Assembly: GCA_002420305.1 (NCBI GenBank)
Contig: DIHT01000148.1
Span: 5,000-68,999, forward strand
DNA length: 64,000 bases
Direction: 5' to 3'
Origin: Akkermansiaceae bacterium UBA5689
GTDB taxonomy: Bacteria > Verrucomicrobiota > Verrucomicrobiia > Verrucomicrobiales > Akkermansiaceae
In this document: positions 1 to 9,200 of the stretch, piece by piece
Layout of the letters: each line of letters starts with the position of its first letter
Position numbering within the stretch: the first letter of the stretch is position 1
The notes under the pieces: model-generated
The model's database searches: none
The model's input: only the letters and a program-made list of their open reading frames with translations
Told to the model about the DNA's origin: nothing
Program-made: the position numbers and the translations under genes

Positions 1-72
1 GAACAAGGCAGACTTGCCTACGTTAGGACGTCCAACGAGTGCGACCACGGGCTTCCGAATGCTGGGTTTCAT
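1..72 (-). CDS. der: GTPase Der (EngA), N-terminal fragment
   Basis: Only the first 24 codons lie in the window; the gene continues off the left edge. It opens with ATG at 72. The P-loop GRPNVGKSALF is visible at residues 14-24, in the position and wording typical of the first G domain of Der, a tandem-GTPase factor for 50S ribosome assembly. It sits 12 bp downstream of pgsA on the same strand, so the two are probably co-transcribed. Other TrmE/Era-class GTPases share the P-loop, but the very short N-terminus before it and the GRPNVGKS wording favour Der. Confidence 0.8.
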   Translation of the reverse strand, partial: MKPSIRKPVVALVGRPNVGKSALF

Positions 73-84
73 AGTCCTGTTATT

Positions 85-687
85 TTATGGACGAGATTGT
101 TCCTGATGGAGTATCTGCACTCCTTGAAGAATGCTCTGATGGGTAGCCAGAACGATAAAGACCGAGGTTACGATGACAGGATAAATTGGATTGATGGGAA
201 TGATTTTCAGTCCTGTCCATGAGACGGTGAACATAATTGAAGCCGTGCAGGCTTTTCCTGTCCAATGCGGTTTTATCTCAACGGAACGGTTTAGATAGCG
301 CAGAATTGCTATTCCGCCCCATACAACGGCATCCCGGAGAAAGACAAGCCCAACGAACCAGGCAGGGATCTTCCAGTTTTCACCCCACGGGAGCAGGAAG
401 AGGATCGTTATCGCGGTGAGAATGAGGAGCTTATCTGCGAACGGGTCAAGGAATGCGCCGAGGCGGGTTCGCTGGTTGTAGCGGCGAGCAATAACTCCAT
501 CGGCGTAATCGGTCATCGCGGCGACAAAGAATATCCCCACAGCCCACCAGTGGAGGGCCTCGTTGGGGTTGCCTGATTTTACGCTCATTCCGTAGGAGAC
601 TGCAGGAACCGCAAAGACTGGAACCAGAAGGGTCCGGAGAAGGGTAAGGTAGGTGGCCGCAGTCACGGTAGGGTTTAACTTAGCCAA
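85..687 (-). CDS. pgsA: CDP-diacylglycerol--glycerol-3-phosphate 3-phosphatidyltransferase
   Basis: This is an integral membrane enzyme that makes phosphatidylglycerol phosphate from CDP-diacylglycerol and glycerol 3-phosphate, the first committed step to phosphatidylglycerol and cardiolipin. The CDP-alcohol phosphatidyltransferase signature is complete: D60, D63-G64, A67-R68, G77, D81 and D85. Several hydrophobic segments surround it, and 200 aa is a normal length. The listed start is TTG at 687; an in-frame GTG at 666 is an equally plausible start and neither has a clear Shine-Dalgarno. The start region is divergent from, and nearly abuts, the RsmA-NUDIX gene. Paralogous CDP-alcohol transferases exist, so the exact substrate is inferred from family resemblance. 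Confidence 0.88.
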   Translation of the reverse strand: MAKLNPTVTAATYLTLLRTLLVPVFAVPAVSYGMSVKSGNPNEALHWWAVGIFFVAAMTDYADGVIARRYNQRTRLGAFLDPFADKLLILTAITILFLLPWGENWKIPAWFVGLVFLRDAVVWGGIAILRYLNRSVEIKPHWTGKACTASIMFTVSWTGLKIIPINPIYPVIVTSVFIVLATHQSILQGVQILHQEQSRP

Positions 688-766
688 GAGAGTGGCAGGT
701 GGCGAGTGCTTGATCTCCAGGCTCTCGTTTCTTGCCCCATCGGAAGGGTTCCTTCATGATTTCCCT

Positions 767-2116
767 GTGACCGGGAATGATGTCAGGGAGGCCCTTCAGC
801 AGGCGAGGGTAGTTCCTTCCAAGAAACTGGGCCAGAATTTCCTTACCGACCCGAATACGGCCCGGTGGATTGTGGATCAGCTGGACCCGGCTCCAGACGA
901 TTTCGTGGTGGAAGTAGGGCCGGGCACGGGCTCGTTGAGCGAGGCTCTTGTGGGCAGGGTGCGCCGATTACTTCTTATCGAGTTTGACCGAAGGCTTGCG
1001 GATTGGCTGAAACACCGGTTTGCCAAAGACGAAGCCGTTGAGGTAGTGCATGCAGATGGGGCCCGGTTTGACCTGCGTCCCTTATTCAAGGAGCGGCCTG
1101 TAAAGCTCGTTGGGAACCTGCCCTATTCCGCAGGCGGTGCAATTCTGAGAAACTTTCTTGAGCGGCCATCTCCAATCTGTCGAGCGGTCCTCATGCTCCA
1201 GCGAGAGGTGATCGATCGGATCGTGGCGAAGCCGCGAACAAAGCAATATGGCGTGCTTTCGCTTAGGATGCAGAGCGAATGGGTGAGTAATCCAATAAAG
1301 ACGATCGGCCCTAGTGTATTTTATCCGCGTCCGGCTATTGACTCAACGGTAGTCGAGGTCAGCCCGCGGAGCGACGAGTTCCCGGTCTATGACGCTCGCT
1401 TTTTTGACGAGCTGATCCGCCGGGGATTTTCCCAAAGGCGTAAGCAACTTCGAAAGGCTCTGCCATCGGAGCCAGAATGGTCGAAGGTAGCTGCTAATCT
1501 TGGTGTTGCAGAGACTGCTCGGGCAGAGGAGTTGGATCTCGCTCAGTGGGTAGAGCTTTGCAGGTGCTACGACCCTCATCCTCTGAGCAAAATCCCACAG
1601 CGGGATGACGAGTTGTTTGACGTTGTCGATGGGCAAGATCAGGTAGTCGGTCAGGAAGAACGGTCGGTAGTTCATGAGAAAAACCTGATTCATCGTGCCG
1701 TTCATGTCTTCATTCTGAATAAGCGTGGGGAAGTATTTCTTCAGAAAAGATCGAGGCTGAAAGATGCTCAACCCGGGGTCTGGGGCTCGAGTGTTAGCGG
1801 GCACCTCAATTCCGGTGAGAATTATGAATCTTGCGCAGCTAGAGAGCTCGAAGAAGAGGCTGGTCAGCAGAATATCGGAGAAGACATGGGGCAATTGAAT
1901 CGCGTGGCGATTTTGCCGCCCACCAAAGAGACAGGATGGGAGTTTGTGCATCTTTTCGAAGCTCGTCAAACGGACCCTATTCGCTTCCCTTGTTCCGAGG
2001 TTGAGGCTGGCATATGGATGCCTCCCGGGGAGGTTTGTGCTTGGCTTTCAAAGCGCCCTGAAGATTTTTCCAGCGGATTTATTTCCTGTTGGAGGGCATG
2101 GAAAGCGGTTCGGTAG
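767..2116 (+). CDS. rsmA: RsmA (KsgA) 16S rRNA dimethyladenosine transferase fused to a C-terminal NUDIX hydrolase domain
   Basis: Residues 1 to about 270 are RsmA, which dimethylates two adjacent adenines in the 3'-terminal hairpin of 16S rRNA using SAM. Visible motifs are KKLGQNFL near residue 19, the SAM-binding EVGPGTGSLSE at 49-59 and the catalytic NLPY at 117-120. The frame then runs without a stop into a NUDIX domain (about 280-449). Its Nudix box at 345-367 has the G-x5-E-x7-REL-x-EE-x-G spacing, and its style resembles the isopentenyl-diphosphate-isomerase/YfcD group. I chose GTG at 767. The longer frame from ATG 653 would overlap the divergent pgsA start and adds a sequence unlike RsmA. 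The stop lies past the start of the next gene, so translation is probably coupled. The NUDIX substrate is unknown. Confidence 0.88.
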   Translation: MTGNDVREALQQARVVPSKKLGQNFLTDPNTARWIVDQLDPAPDDFVVEVGPGTGSLSEALVGRVRRLLLIEFDRRLADWLKHRFAKDEAVEVVHADGARFDLRPLFKERPVKLVGNLPYSAGGAILRNFLERPSPICRAVLMLQREVIDRIVAKPRTKQYGVLSLRMQSEWVSNPIKTIGPSVFYPRPAIDSTVVEVSPRSDEFPVYDARFFDELIRRGFSQRRKQLRKALPSEPEWSKVAANLGVAETARAEELDLAQWVELCRCYDPHPLSKIPQRDDELFDVVDGQDQVVGQEERSVVHEKNLIHRAVHVFILNKRGEVFLQKRSRLKDAQPGVWGSSVSGHLNSGENYESCAARELEEEAGQQNIGEDMGQLNRVAILPPTKETGWEFVHLFEARQTDPIRFPCSEVEAGIWMPPGEVCAWLSKRPEDFSSGFISCWRAWKAVR

Positions 2117-3312
2117 TTGCCAGAGGAGAGAACTCGGGCGAGAATTACCCCGTCGTGTTCGCTCCCAGGCCAGCGAGAGAAAAGAGTGTCGCCATAGCGG
2201 TGGTCGCTGCGGTGATTTTGCATTTGATGGCATTTGGCGCGATGGTGGGGGGCGCCGTAATAAATATTCTCACGGAGGAGAAGGATGATGAGATCATCAG
2301 TAATACTCCTGCGGATAAGGGGAGGGAGGTTCTCGTCGAGCTGGACGCGCTTGAGTTGATGGCGATGCGTGAGGCTCTGGAGCAGACAAGTGTAAGCCCA
2401 GAAAATTTTGATCGAGCGGCTGAGGAAGCATCTCTGCCGGAGTTGGTTGAAGCTGAGGCAAAGAGCTTCGTGGAGACATCTCGGGAACAGGAGAGTGAAC
2501 GGAGTGTCGAGGGTGCGGTTCTGATTGGCGAACGTAATACCGAGGAGGGCAGCGAGCTCGCTCCTTCCCGGGTAGATGGACCGGCAGTTCCGACTCAGAG
2601 AGGGAGAGAAGCTGAAAGAAACGAAAGAATTCTCACCGACTCCGATTTCTCACCGGGAGAGAACGAAGGTCAGGCTGGTGGCGGAGATCCCCCGGAGAAA
2701 CTCTCAGGATCTGCTGTTGGAAAGACCAAGAGCCCAACCCCGGCAAATATTACGCCCACGCCTCCCGGAGAGCGCGACGTAGTTGAGATCCCCGTGGAAG
2801 AGACATCCGGGTTGCGGCAACAGGTGGATAAGAATGATCCAGAGCGGCTGGAGACCGGCGATGCCGATGAAGGTGGAGAGGAAGGGTTGAGAGAGACATC
2901 TGAGGAGCGGCTAAAGGATAGTGAAGGGCAGGAGGGATTCAATACGGAGTCTCGCAAGACAAGGATGGAGGGGACGATCAGTCGCCGAGGTCAGAGCTCC
3001 CTGAAGGTAGAGGCGACGGCTCTTGGAAAATACAAGGCACAGGTGAACCGGATCATTGAAACGGAGTGGCAGAGGCGTTGTGTCATGCACAGGGATCATG
3101 TTCTCCCGGGAATTCTAACCCTGCGGTTCTATGTGGATAAGGCGGGGCGGGTTTCTGGTCTACGTTACCTTGACGTATTTCAAGCGAGCGCGATGCAGAA
3201 GGGTTTCACCATGAGGGCAGTCCAACAGCCGCAGTTGCCCAGTATGCCGGAAGAGGTTGTTGAGGAACTTGAGGGAGAGCCTCTGGAATTTCATATTAAC
3301 TTTCACTTTTGA
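2098..3312 (+). CDS. TonB-like energy transducer, single transmembrane segment
   Basis: This 404-aa protein has a cytoplasmic N-terminus, one membrane segment at about residues 30-52, a long acidic Ser/Glu/Gly-rich linker, and a C-terminal domain of about 95 residues. That domain (lysine/tyrosine start, WQRRC, ILTLRFYVDKAGRVSGL) has the form of TonB/TolA C-terminal domains. It should span the periplasm and pass proton-motive energy from ExbB/ExbD to an outer-membrane partner. ATG 2098 is preceded by GGAGG at 2091-2095, one of the few good Shine-Dalgarno sites here, which favours it over the upstream TTG at 2089. The start overlaps the end of the RsmA-NUDIX gene by 19 bp. ExbB follows after 1 bp. 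The linker is unusually acidic for TonB, which normally has Pro-Lys/Pro-Glu repeats, so TolA-like or novel transducer roles are possible. Confidence 0.7.
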   Translation: MESGSVVARGENSGENYPVVFAPRPAREKSVAIAVVAAVILHLMAFGAMVGGAVINILTEEKDDEIISNTPADKGREVLVELDALELMAMREALEQTSVSPENFDRAAEEASLPELVEAEAKSFVETSREQESERSVEGAVLIGERNTEEGSELAPSRVDGPAVPTQRGREAERNERILTDSDFSPGENEGQAGGGDPPEKLSGSAVGKTKSPTPANITPTPPGERDVVEIPVEETSGLRQQVDKNDPERLETGDADEGGEEGLRETSEERLKDSEGQEGFNTESRKTRMEGTISRRGQSSLKVEATALGKYKAQVNRIIETEWQRRCVMHRDHVLPGILTLRFYVDKAGRVSGLRYLDVFQASAMQKGFTMRAVQQPQLPSMPEEVVEELEGEPLEFHINFHF

Positions 3313-3313
3313 G

Positions 3314-4051
3314 ATGTTGCCTGCGTTTACTCAATTTTCAGTATCGGGAGTTGCCCCAGAAGCTCTTCAGAAAACATGGAAGTTCTTTGCAGATGGGGGG
3401 TTTTTCATGCTCTTGATCGTGTTCTGCTCGGTGCTGGCGCTCATGGTGATTGTATATAAAATGATCACCCTCACAAAGGCCTCGGTGGTGCCCGGGCGTT
3501 TAGCGGGCGAAATCGAGTTGATCGAGACGCACTACGAAAGTGACCGTGGTGAAAGGTTGCGAGCTGAGTTCAGAGAGGGAGATTCTTCTCTGGCGCGTCT
3601 GTGCGATGTCGCTATGAGGAATGAGGGTCTTCCCATTGGGGAAGCCAAGGAGGCGGTGCAGGCGAGTGCAAGAGAGGAGGTTGTCCGGATGAATGCGGGG
3701 TTACCAATTCTTGACGTGGTTATTACTGTTGCTCCCTTGTTAGGCCTGCTGGGAACGGCCAGCGGGTTAGTTCTCATTTTTGGAAATACCGAGGATCTCA
3801 CTTCCGGTGCCAACAACGCCAAGATTGGCGCTGGGATAGCGCGGGCCTTGGGAACCACAATCGCGGGGATGGTGGTCGCGGTTCCCTCAGTGGTGGCCCA
3901 CAGTTATTTCACGAGAAAAATTGAGACAATGGCAGCCCGCTTGGAGGTGCTGCTAGGGGGGATTATAGGTGCTCGTGATTTACCGGCAGGGCGTGATGGG
4001 AAAATGGACAGTCGCCAGACACTCTCTCAATTTCCAGACTCGGATAGATAA
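3314..4051 (+). CDS. exbB: MotA/TolQ/ExbB proton channel family protein
   Basis: ExbB-type subunit of an inner-membrane proton channel that powers TonB- or Tol-like proteins. Three membrane segments are visible at about residues 29-52, 131-156 and 177-200, separated by a cytoplasmic loop as in the family. The small-residue-rich TM2 (APLLGLLGTASGL) and TM3 (ALGTTIAGMVVAVPSVVAHSYF) are typical. ATG 3314 is just after the transducer's stop codon; the frame is open further upstream, but that would mean a 55-bp overlap and a non-family N-terminus. The stop TAA overlaps the ATG of exbD by one base. Confidence 0.88.
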   Translation: MLPAFTQFSVSGVAPEALQKTWKFFADGGFFMLLIVFCSVLALMVIVYKMITLTKASVVPGRLAGEIELIETHYESDRGERLRAEFREGDSSLARLCDVAMRNEGLPIGEAKEAVQASAREEVVRMNAGLPILDVVITVAPLLGLLGTASGLVLIFGNTEDLTSGANNAKIGAGIARALGTTIAGMVVAVPSVVAHSYFTRKIETMAARLEVLLGGIIGARDLPAGRDGKMDSRQTLSQFPDSDR

Positions 4052-4530
4052 TGAAATTTTACCAGCCAGGGCGAAGAAAGGAGCGGGTTCCGATCGTTCC
4101 CCTCATTGATATTCTGACCATCCTGCTTATCTTCTTCATTGTAACCCGGGGTGTTCCGGAGGAGGAAAAGATTTCTGCGGCGCTTCCCGAACCAAGACCA
4201 GTGGTGAAGGTGACTCTTCCAGTGGTGAAGGAAATGGCAACCTCCGAGGTGGTGGAGCGCAGGGCAGTGCTCGCGGTTGGAGCAGGGGGAACAATTACCC
4301 TTGATAACTATGAGCTTGCTAGTCCTGATCTTCTTTCCGATGCGCTAATTGTGTTTCGTGAGGAAAACCCTCTTCGGAAGCTGGAGCTTGCGGCAGATCA
4401 GGCAGCGACTCTTTCACAGCTTTTCATGGTGCTGGACGCCCTGACGGCAGCACAGTATGACATCAAGGACGTTCCCGCCCGCATTCGTCGCCCTCAACCT
4501 GTCGACTTTGTAGATCCGCTTCAGCCATGA
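4051..4530 (+). CDS. exbD: ExbD/TolR family biopolymer transport protein
   Basis: Partner of ExbB. This 159-aa protein has one N-terminal membrane helix (residues 14-32, PLIDILTILLIFFIV) carrying the conserved membrane-embedded aspartate at position 20, expected to take part in proton translocation. A periplasmic domain follows. It starts on the last base of the exbB stop (TAATG), and its own stop overlaps the ATG of def (ATGA), so the transducer, exbB, exbD and def are probably one translationally coupled unit. Confidence 0.88.
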   Translation: MKFYQPGRRKERVPIVPLIDILTILLIFFIVTRGVPEEEKISAALPEPRPVVKVTLPVVKEMATSEVVERRAVLAVGAGGTITLDNYELASPDLLSDALIVFREENPLRKLELAADQAATLSQLFMVLDALTAAQYDIKDVPARIRRPQPVDFVDPLQP

Positions 4531-5069
4531 TTCTCTCAATCACCCAGTTTGGAGACCCAGTTCTGCGTAAACGTTGCAGAGAGGTCAAAGAAGTCACAGA
4601 TGAAATCAGGAGTCTCGTAGAAGACATGATTGAAACCATGCACGACGCCAACGGGGTGGGTCTTGCTGCTCCCCAGGTAGGAATAGACCTTCGACTGGCA
4701 GTTGTGGATGTCTCCCATGATCCCGACTGCGTGAGTTTTCTCCGGGTGAACGGCGAGGAAGTATCTGTCACAGAAATCATGCCGCTTGTTTTCATAAACC
4801 CAACCTTCAAAAAAGGAGGAGGCAAGGAACGCATGGAGGAGGGATGCCTGAGTATTCATGAGGTCCGCGCGGAGGTGCAGAGGCCGGGAATGGTGGATGG
4901 AATCTTTCCACAGTTGGACGGGAGCGAGCTGCGCATCGAGACCGACGGGTTGCTGGCGAGGGTGATTCAGCACGAAACCGACCATCTCAATGGAGTTCTC
5001 TTCGTTGATCGACTGAGTGCCGCCGGCAAGCTGATGGTACGTGGGGAGTTGAAGAGGCTTAAGGGCTAA
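4527..5069 (+). CDS. def: Peptide deformylase
   Basis: Removes the formyl group from the N-terminal methionine of new proteins, using a bound divalent metal. All three family motifs are intact: GVGLAAPQVG at residues 43-52, EGCLS at 105-109 with metal ligand C107, and QHETDHLNG at 148-156 with H149, E150 and H153. The 180-aa length is normal. It overlaps exbD by 4 bp (ATGA), which is unusual because def is more often linked to fmt. A perfect hairpin follows at 5136-5153. Confidence 0.95.
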   Translation: MILSITQFGDPVLRKRCREVKEVTDEIRSLVEDMIETMHDANGVGLAAPQVGIDLRLAVVDVSHDPDCVSFLRVNGEEVSVTEIMPLVFINPTFKKGGGKERMEEGCLSIHEVRAEVQRPGMVDGIFPQLDGSELRIETDGLLARVIQHETDHLNGVLFVDRLSAAGKLMVRGELKRLKG

Positions 5070-5135
5070 GGGTAGCCGGAAAGGTTGGATTGCAGGGATT
5101 CAAGTGTTTGAGGTGAAGTCTCTCTGGATGAGCGC

Positions 5136-5153
5136 ACCCGGAGTCTTCCGGGT
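5136..5153 (+). terminator. Possible terminator hairpin after def
   Basis: ACCCGGA, a four-base loop and TCCGGGT form a perfect 7-bp stem. It lies 66 bp after the def stop and before the next gene. There is no strong T-tract (the following bases are TATTCAC), so it could be a weak or Rho-assisted terminator or a transcript-end stabiliser. Confidence 0.4.
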
Positions 5154-5222
5154 TATTCACATCAAATAGGTTTTACATTCCTGAGGGGTGGGAGCTAGCT
5201 TGGAGGGTAGTCACTTTAAGGT

Positions 5223-6119
5223 ATGTCTCACTCAAATCACTCATCTAATCCATTTGCTTCACGCCCGGTTGGGGAGTCCGCTGACAGGGACGGAGTTAAC
5301 GAGAGTCCTTTTCAGGTAGAGATGGATGGTTCTGAGGGTGATTCAATGATGTCCTCGGACCGGGCGAAACTACGCCCGACAGAAGGTTCCCAGCCCGCCT
5401 CTTCAGCAAGTCCATTTGAGCTTGTTGAGGGGAATCGTTCAGAGATCGAAGGGGGCGTGAGTCCGGGGTTCCCCATGCATGGATTTCCCTCCGGTCCTGC
5501 GGCTCTCGCTCCATTGGAAATGGTGCCATCCCGATCGCCGGGTGAGCCTTCATTTAGCGGTGAGAATAGCGCATCCAATGATTCTGGAGATCCCTTTGGG
5601 GAAATGACTCCGCAGCAGGAAAATACAGCTTCCGCGATGAATCAAGCGGTGCCGATTTCCCCGGTGGGGAGTAAAGCGCAAGCGGATTTTGCCATTCCCG
5701 CAGGAAGCAGTCAGTCTGCTGCCGGGGCCAATGCGGGGGTAACTTTGCCAGGGCAACGGGACGAACAGCCGGCCCTCCTCTCGGACCGCACAAGGCAGCT
5801 CGAGTTGCGGGCAATTTTTGGGGTGGACCATGAGTTAAGCCACTTGGAGATCATGGAGCGAATGCGAGATTTGCCTGGAATCATTAACGTAGCAGAAATC
5901 AATCTCTCTGAAGTAGACGCCTTCGGCAGTCTGAAGAGCTGCGCATCAAAGCTGGGATTAGGGAATGAAGATGCGGTGATCGTGAACTGCCCGCGGGGTG
6001 TGATTGATTTTGTTCAGTATCAGGGGACAGCGCTTGGGATCCTCATGGAGGGACGGTATGGTCCCGGGGTGCGGGAAACGATTTACATCTGCACGCGAGA
6101 GCTGGAGAGGCTCAAATAG
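5223..6119 (+). CDS. Unrecognised protein with a long low-complexity N-terminus and a compact C-terminal domain
   Basis: I do not recognise this 298-aa protein. Residues 1 to about 190 are rich in Ser, Pro, Gly, Glu and Ala with no predicted membrane segment or signal peptide, and are likely disordered. Residues from about 195 to the end look folded, with alternating hydrophobic strands (GIINVAEINLSEVDAFGSL, AVIVNCPRGVIDFVQY, RETIYICTREL). The pattern recalls small alpha/beta signalling domains of roadblock size, but I cannot assign it. It stands alone between def and the 5-oxoprolinase gene. ATG 5223 follows AAGG very closely; a later start is possible. Confidence 0.65.
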   Translation: MSHSNHSSNPFASRPVGESADRDGVNESPFQVEMDGSEGDSMMSSDRAKLRPTEGSQPASSASPFELVEGNRSEIEGGVSPGFPMHGFPSGPAALAPLEMVPSRSPGEPSFSGENSASNDSGDPFGEMTPQQENTASAMNQAVPISPVGSKAQADFAIPAGSSQSAAGANAGVTLPGQRDEQPALLSDRTRQLELRAIFGVDHELSHLEIMERMRDLPGIINVAEINLSEVDAFGSLKSCASKLGLGNEDAVIVNCPRGVIDFVQYQGTALGILMEGRYGPGVRETIYICTRELERLK

Positions 6120-6237
6120 CCCTCGTAATGTCTTAATGCCTTAAGGGTCCGGGACGATTCGAACAAGCTCACCTGGACTGCTACGTGAGAGCGAAGATGC
6201 TCATGGCCTCTGAACATGTCCTTGCTACCTTTCGTCG

Positions 6238-9200
6238 GTGAGGAGCGCTCACAAGTCAGAGAAGTCCTGGAAGGTTCGCGTTGATACGGGGGGGACGTTC
6301 ACTGACGGCTGGGCGCTCAGTCCCGATGGGGACGAGCGTCGCTGCAAGGTGCTCTCCAGTAGTGTGATAAGAGCGCAAGTTGAGGAGGTAGTCGCAGGAG
6401 GTTGTTACCAGCTTGCGGGAGATCACGAGTTTGCAGGTAATTTTCTAAGAGGTTTTCAGGTTGAGGGGGGGGGAGTGGTTGCTGATTGGAATCCTAAGGG
6501 GGGCCTGCTTTCTATTCATGGAGGAGGCGATTTTGCAAAGGGTGATGCTCTCGAGATGTTTACCGGAGAGGAGCCTCCGATCCTTGCCTTGCGAATTCTT
6601 ACTTCTACTCCGCTTGAGCTGCCCTTTCCGGATGTCGATTTCAGGGTGTCCACGACGAGGGCGACTAACGCATTGCTAGAGCGCAAGGGAAGCAAGGGGG
6701 TTCTGATTACAACCGCAGGATTTGAGGACCTCTTACGGATTGGTGACCAGCGCCGACCACATCTATTTGATCTGCGACAGGAGCTTGAGGCCCCGGTATT
6801 TGACTCCTGTGTGGGATTAAGCGGACGCATCGACGCTTCCGGGCGGGTCATTGAACCCCTCTGTAAAACAGAGGGAGAGGCTCTTGTCGAGAGGTTGAAA
6901 TCCGATGCTGTCGATGTTGTGGCTGTCGCTCTTTTGAATAGCTATGCGAATCCTGTGCATGAGCAGGAAGTGGGAGGTTGGTTGCGAGAGGCGGGGATTT
7001 CATTCGTCTCTCTCTCTACCGATCTGACTGGGGCGGTTCGACTCCTCCCGCGTGCGGAGACGGCCACTGCTAATGCCTACCTTGCTCCAGTTATGGATTC
7101 GTTCGTGGCAAATGTCAGGAGCGGGATGGAGGGCGGAAGTCTTGAGCTTCTTACCAGTGGTGGAGGGCTCAAGGACGCAAAGGATTATCGACCAATTGAC
7201 AGTCTGCTGAGTGGTCCAGCTGGTGGGGTGAGAGGGGCCATGGAAGTGGCGCGATCCGCTGGCTGCAATAAGGTTATTGCGTTTGATATGGGAGGAACCA
7301 GTAGCGATGTTTCTCGGATTAATGGAGGTCCAGTCCTGCGCTACGAGCAAAAGATTGGGCCTGCGAGAGTCGCTGCTCCGTCAATAAGGATTGAGACGGT
7401 AGCCGCAGGAGGAGGTTCTATTTGTCAGTGGTCTGCCGGGGCGCTCGCGGTGGGTCCGGAGAGTGCGGGGGCAGATCCGGGTCCGGCGTGCTATGGTAAT
7501 GGAGGGCCGTTAACGGTAACGGATGTGAATTTGCTGCTAGGATTGATGGATTCAACGGGGGCAGGGATACCACTCGATATTGATGCAGCGCGGGCCAAGT
7601 TACATGAGTTCCAACGTAAGATGGAGGAAGACGGCGTGCCTCCAAGGCCAAAGCGACAATTGCTTGAGGGACTGCGTGAGATAGCGATTGAGCGTATGGC
7701 TGATGCGATTCGAAAGGTCTCAATCAGGGAAGGGTGTGATCCATCGAGCTACAGTCTGGTAGCGTTTGGGGGAGCCGGCCCCCAGCATGCATGTGGGGTG
7801 GCAGCCAAGCTCGGGATCAGAGAGATACTCATTCCCGGTGATGCAGGATTGTTGAGTGCGAGGGGATTGCATCACTGTGCCAGGGAAAAAATAGTAGAAC
7901 AACAGGTGTTAGCTCGGGTGGATGTTCTTGGGGAAGGATGGGTAGAGAGAGTCGAGGATCTGGTGCAGGAGGCGTTGGATTCGCTGGGTGAGGGGGGCTC
8001 TCTGGACAGGGTTCTTTGTGAAATGCGATTGTGGGGGCAGGATTCTACGCTGGACCTCGAGATGGACGCGGTGCCTGAGCATGGTGAATTAGAAAGGTGT
8101 TTTCGTGAGAAGTATCGAGAGCTCTATGGATATGATCCTCCTGTAGGGAAAGAGATTGAATTGGTTGCGCTGAGAGTCGTAGCAGGAGTCGCGGAGAAGG
8201 GGCTCCCTGCAGAGGAATTTGGTCCCCCGCGGACGGTGGAAACAATAGAGGTTATACAAGATACTTTTAGAACCTGCGTGATTGAGCCTGGCTGGAGATG
8301 GGCTAAGGGCTCGCGCGGTGGGATGCGTCTGGTGCGCCAGGATCAGATAGATCCAAGTCGAGAGCAACCCTCTGACGGGTGGTCCCTGGAGATAGAGTCG
8401 GAGCTATTCCGTTGCCGTTTTGAAGGCCTCGTAGAAGAGATGGGTGAACTGCTGCGGAGGACTGCAATGTCTCCGAACATCAAGGAGCGCCTCGATTTTT
8501 CCTGCGCTCTGCTTGACGCAGAGGGAAGACTGGTTGTGAACGCTCCGCATATCCCAGTTCATCTGGGAGCGATTGGCCTGTGCGTCAGGAAAGTTAGTGA
8601 GGGACGGAAATGGAGGGATGGAGATACAGTGATGGTGAATCACCCCGCCTTCGGGGGCTCACACCTTCCCGATGTGACTTTGATCAGTCCTGTCTTTGTC
8701 AGAGAGCGCTTAATTGGTTTTGTTGCGAACAGAGCTCACCATGCTGAGATTGGAGGAAGGGCGCCCGGCTCGATGCCTGCGGAAGCCCACTGCCTGGAGG
8801 AAGAAGGTGTGGTCATCTCACCAATTCTCATCTGTGAATCGGGAAGGAGCCGGTTCCAGGAGATCGAAAGTCTCTTTCGATCGTCCTGTTACCCAAGTCG
8901 AATGCTGGATGATAATCTGGCGGATCTCGCTGCTCAGTCCGCATGTAATCATTATGGAGTCACGGCCTTGCAGGCGTTAGCTCGAGCCTCATCTTGCGAG
9001 GTTGTTCTTCGGAATATGACTGAGTTATGTCACCACGCTGCCGAGGTGATGAGGTCTAAACTTCTCCCTCTAAAAGGTCGCCGGTGGCAGGGAGAGGATG
9101 TTCTTGATGATGGAACGCGGATCCAAGTGCTGCTGCGATGCTCTGAGGAGGGATTGCAGGTTGATTTTTCGGGCTCTGGACCAGTTCATGAGGGGAACCT

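Noticed and set aside
1343..1969. A 208-aa antisense frame inside the RsmA-NUDIX gene
   Set aside because: It lies fully opposite a well-supported coding sequence and has no family-like motifs.
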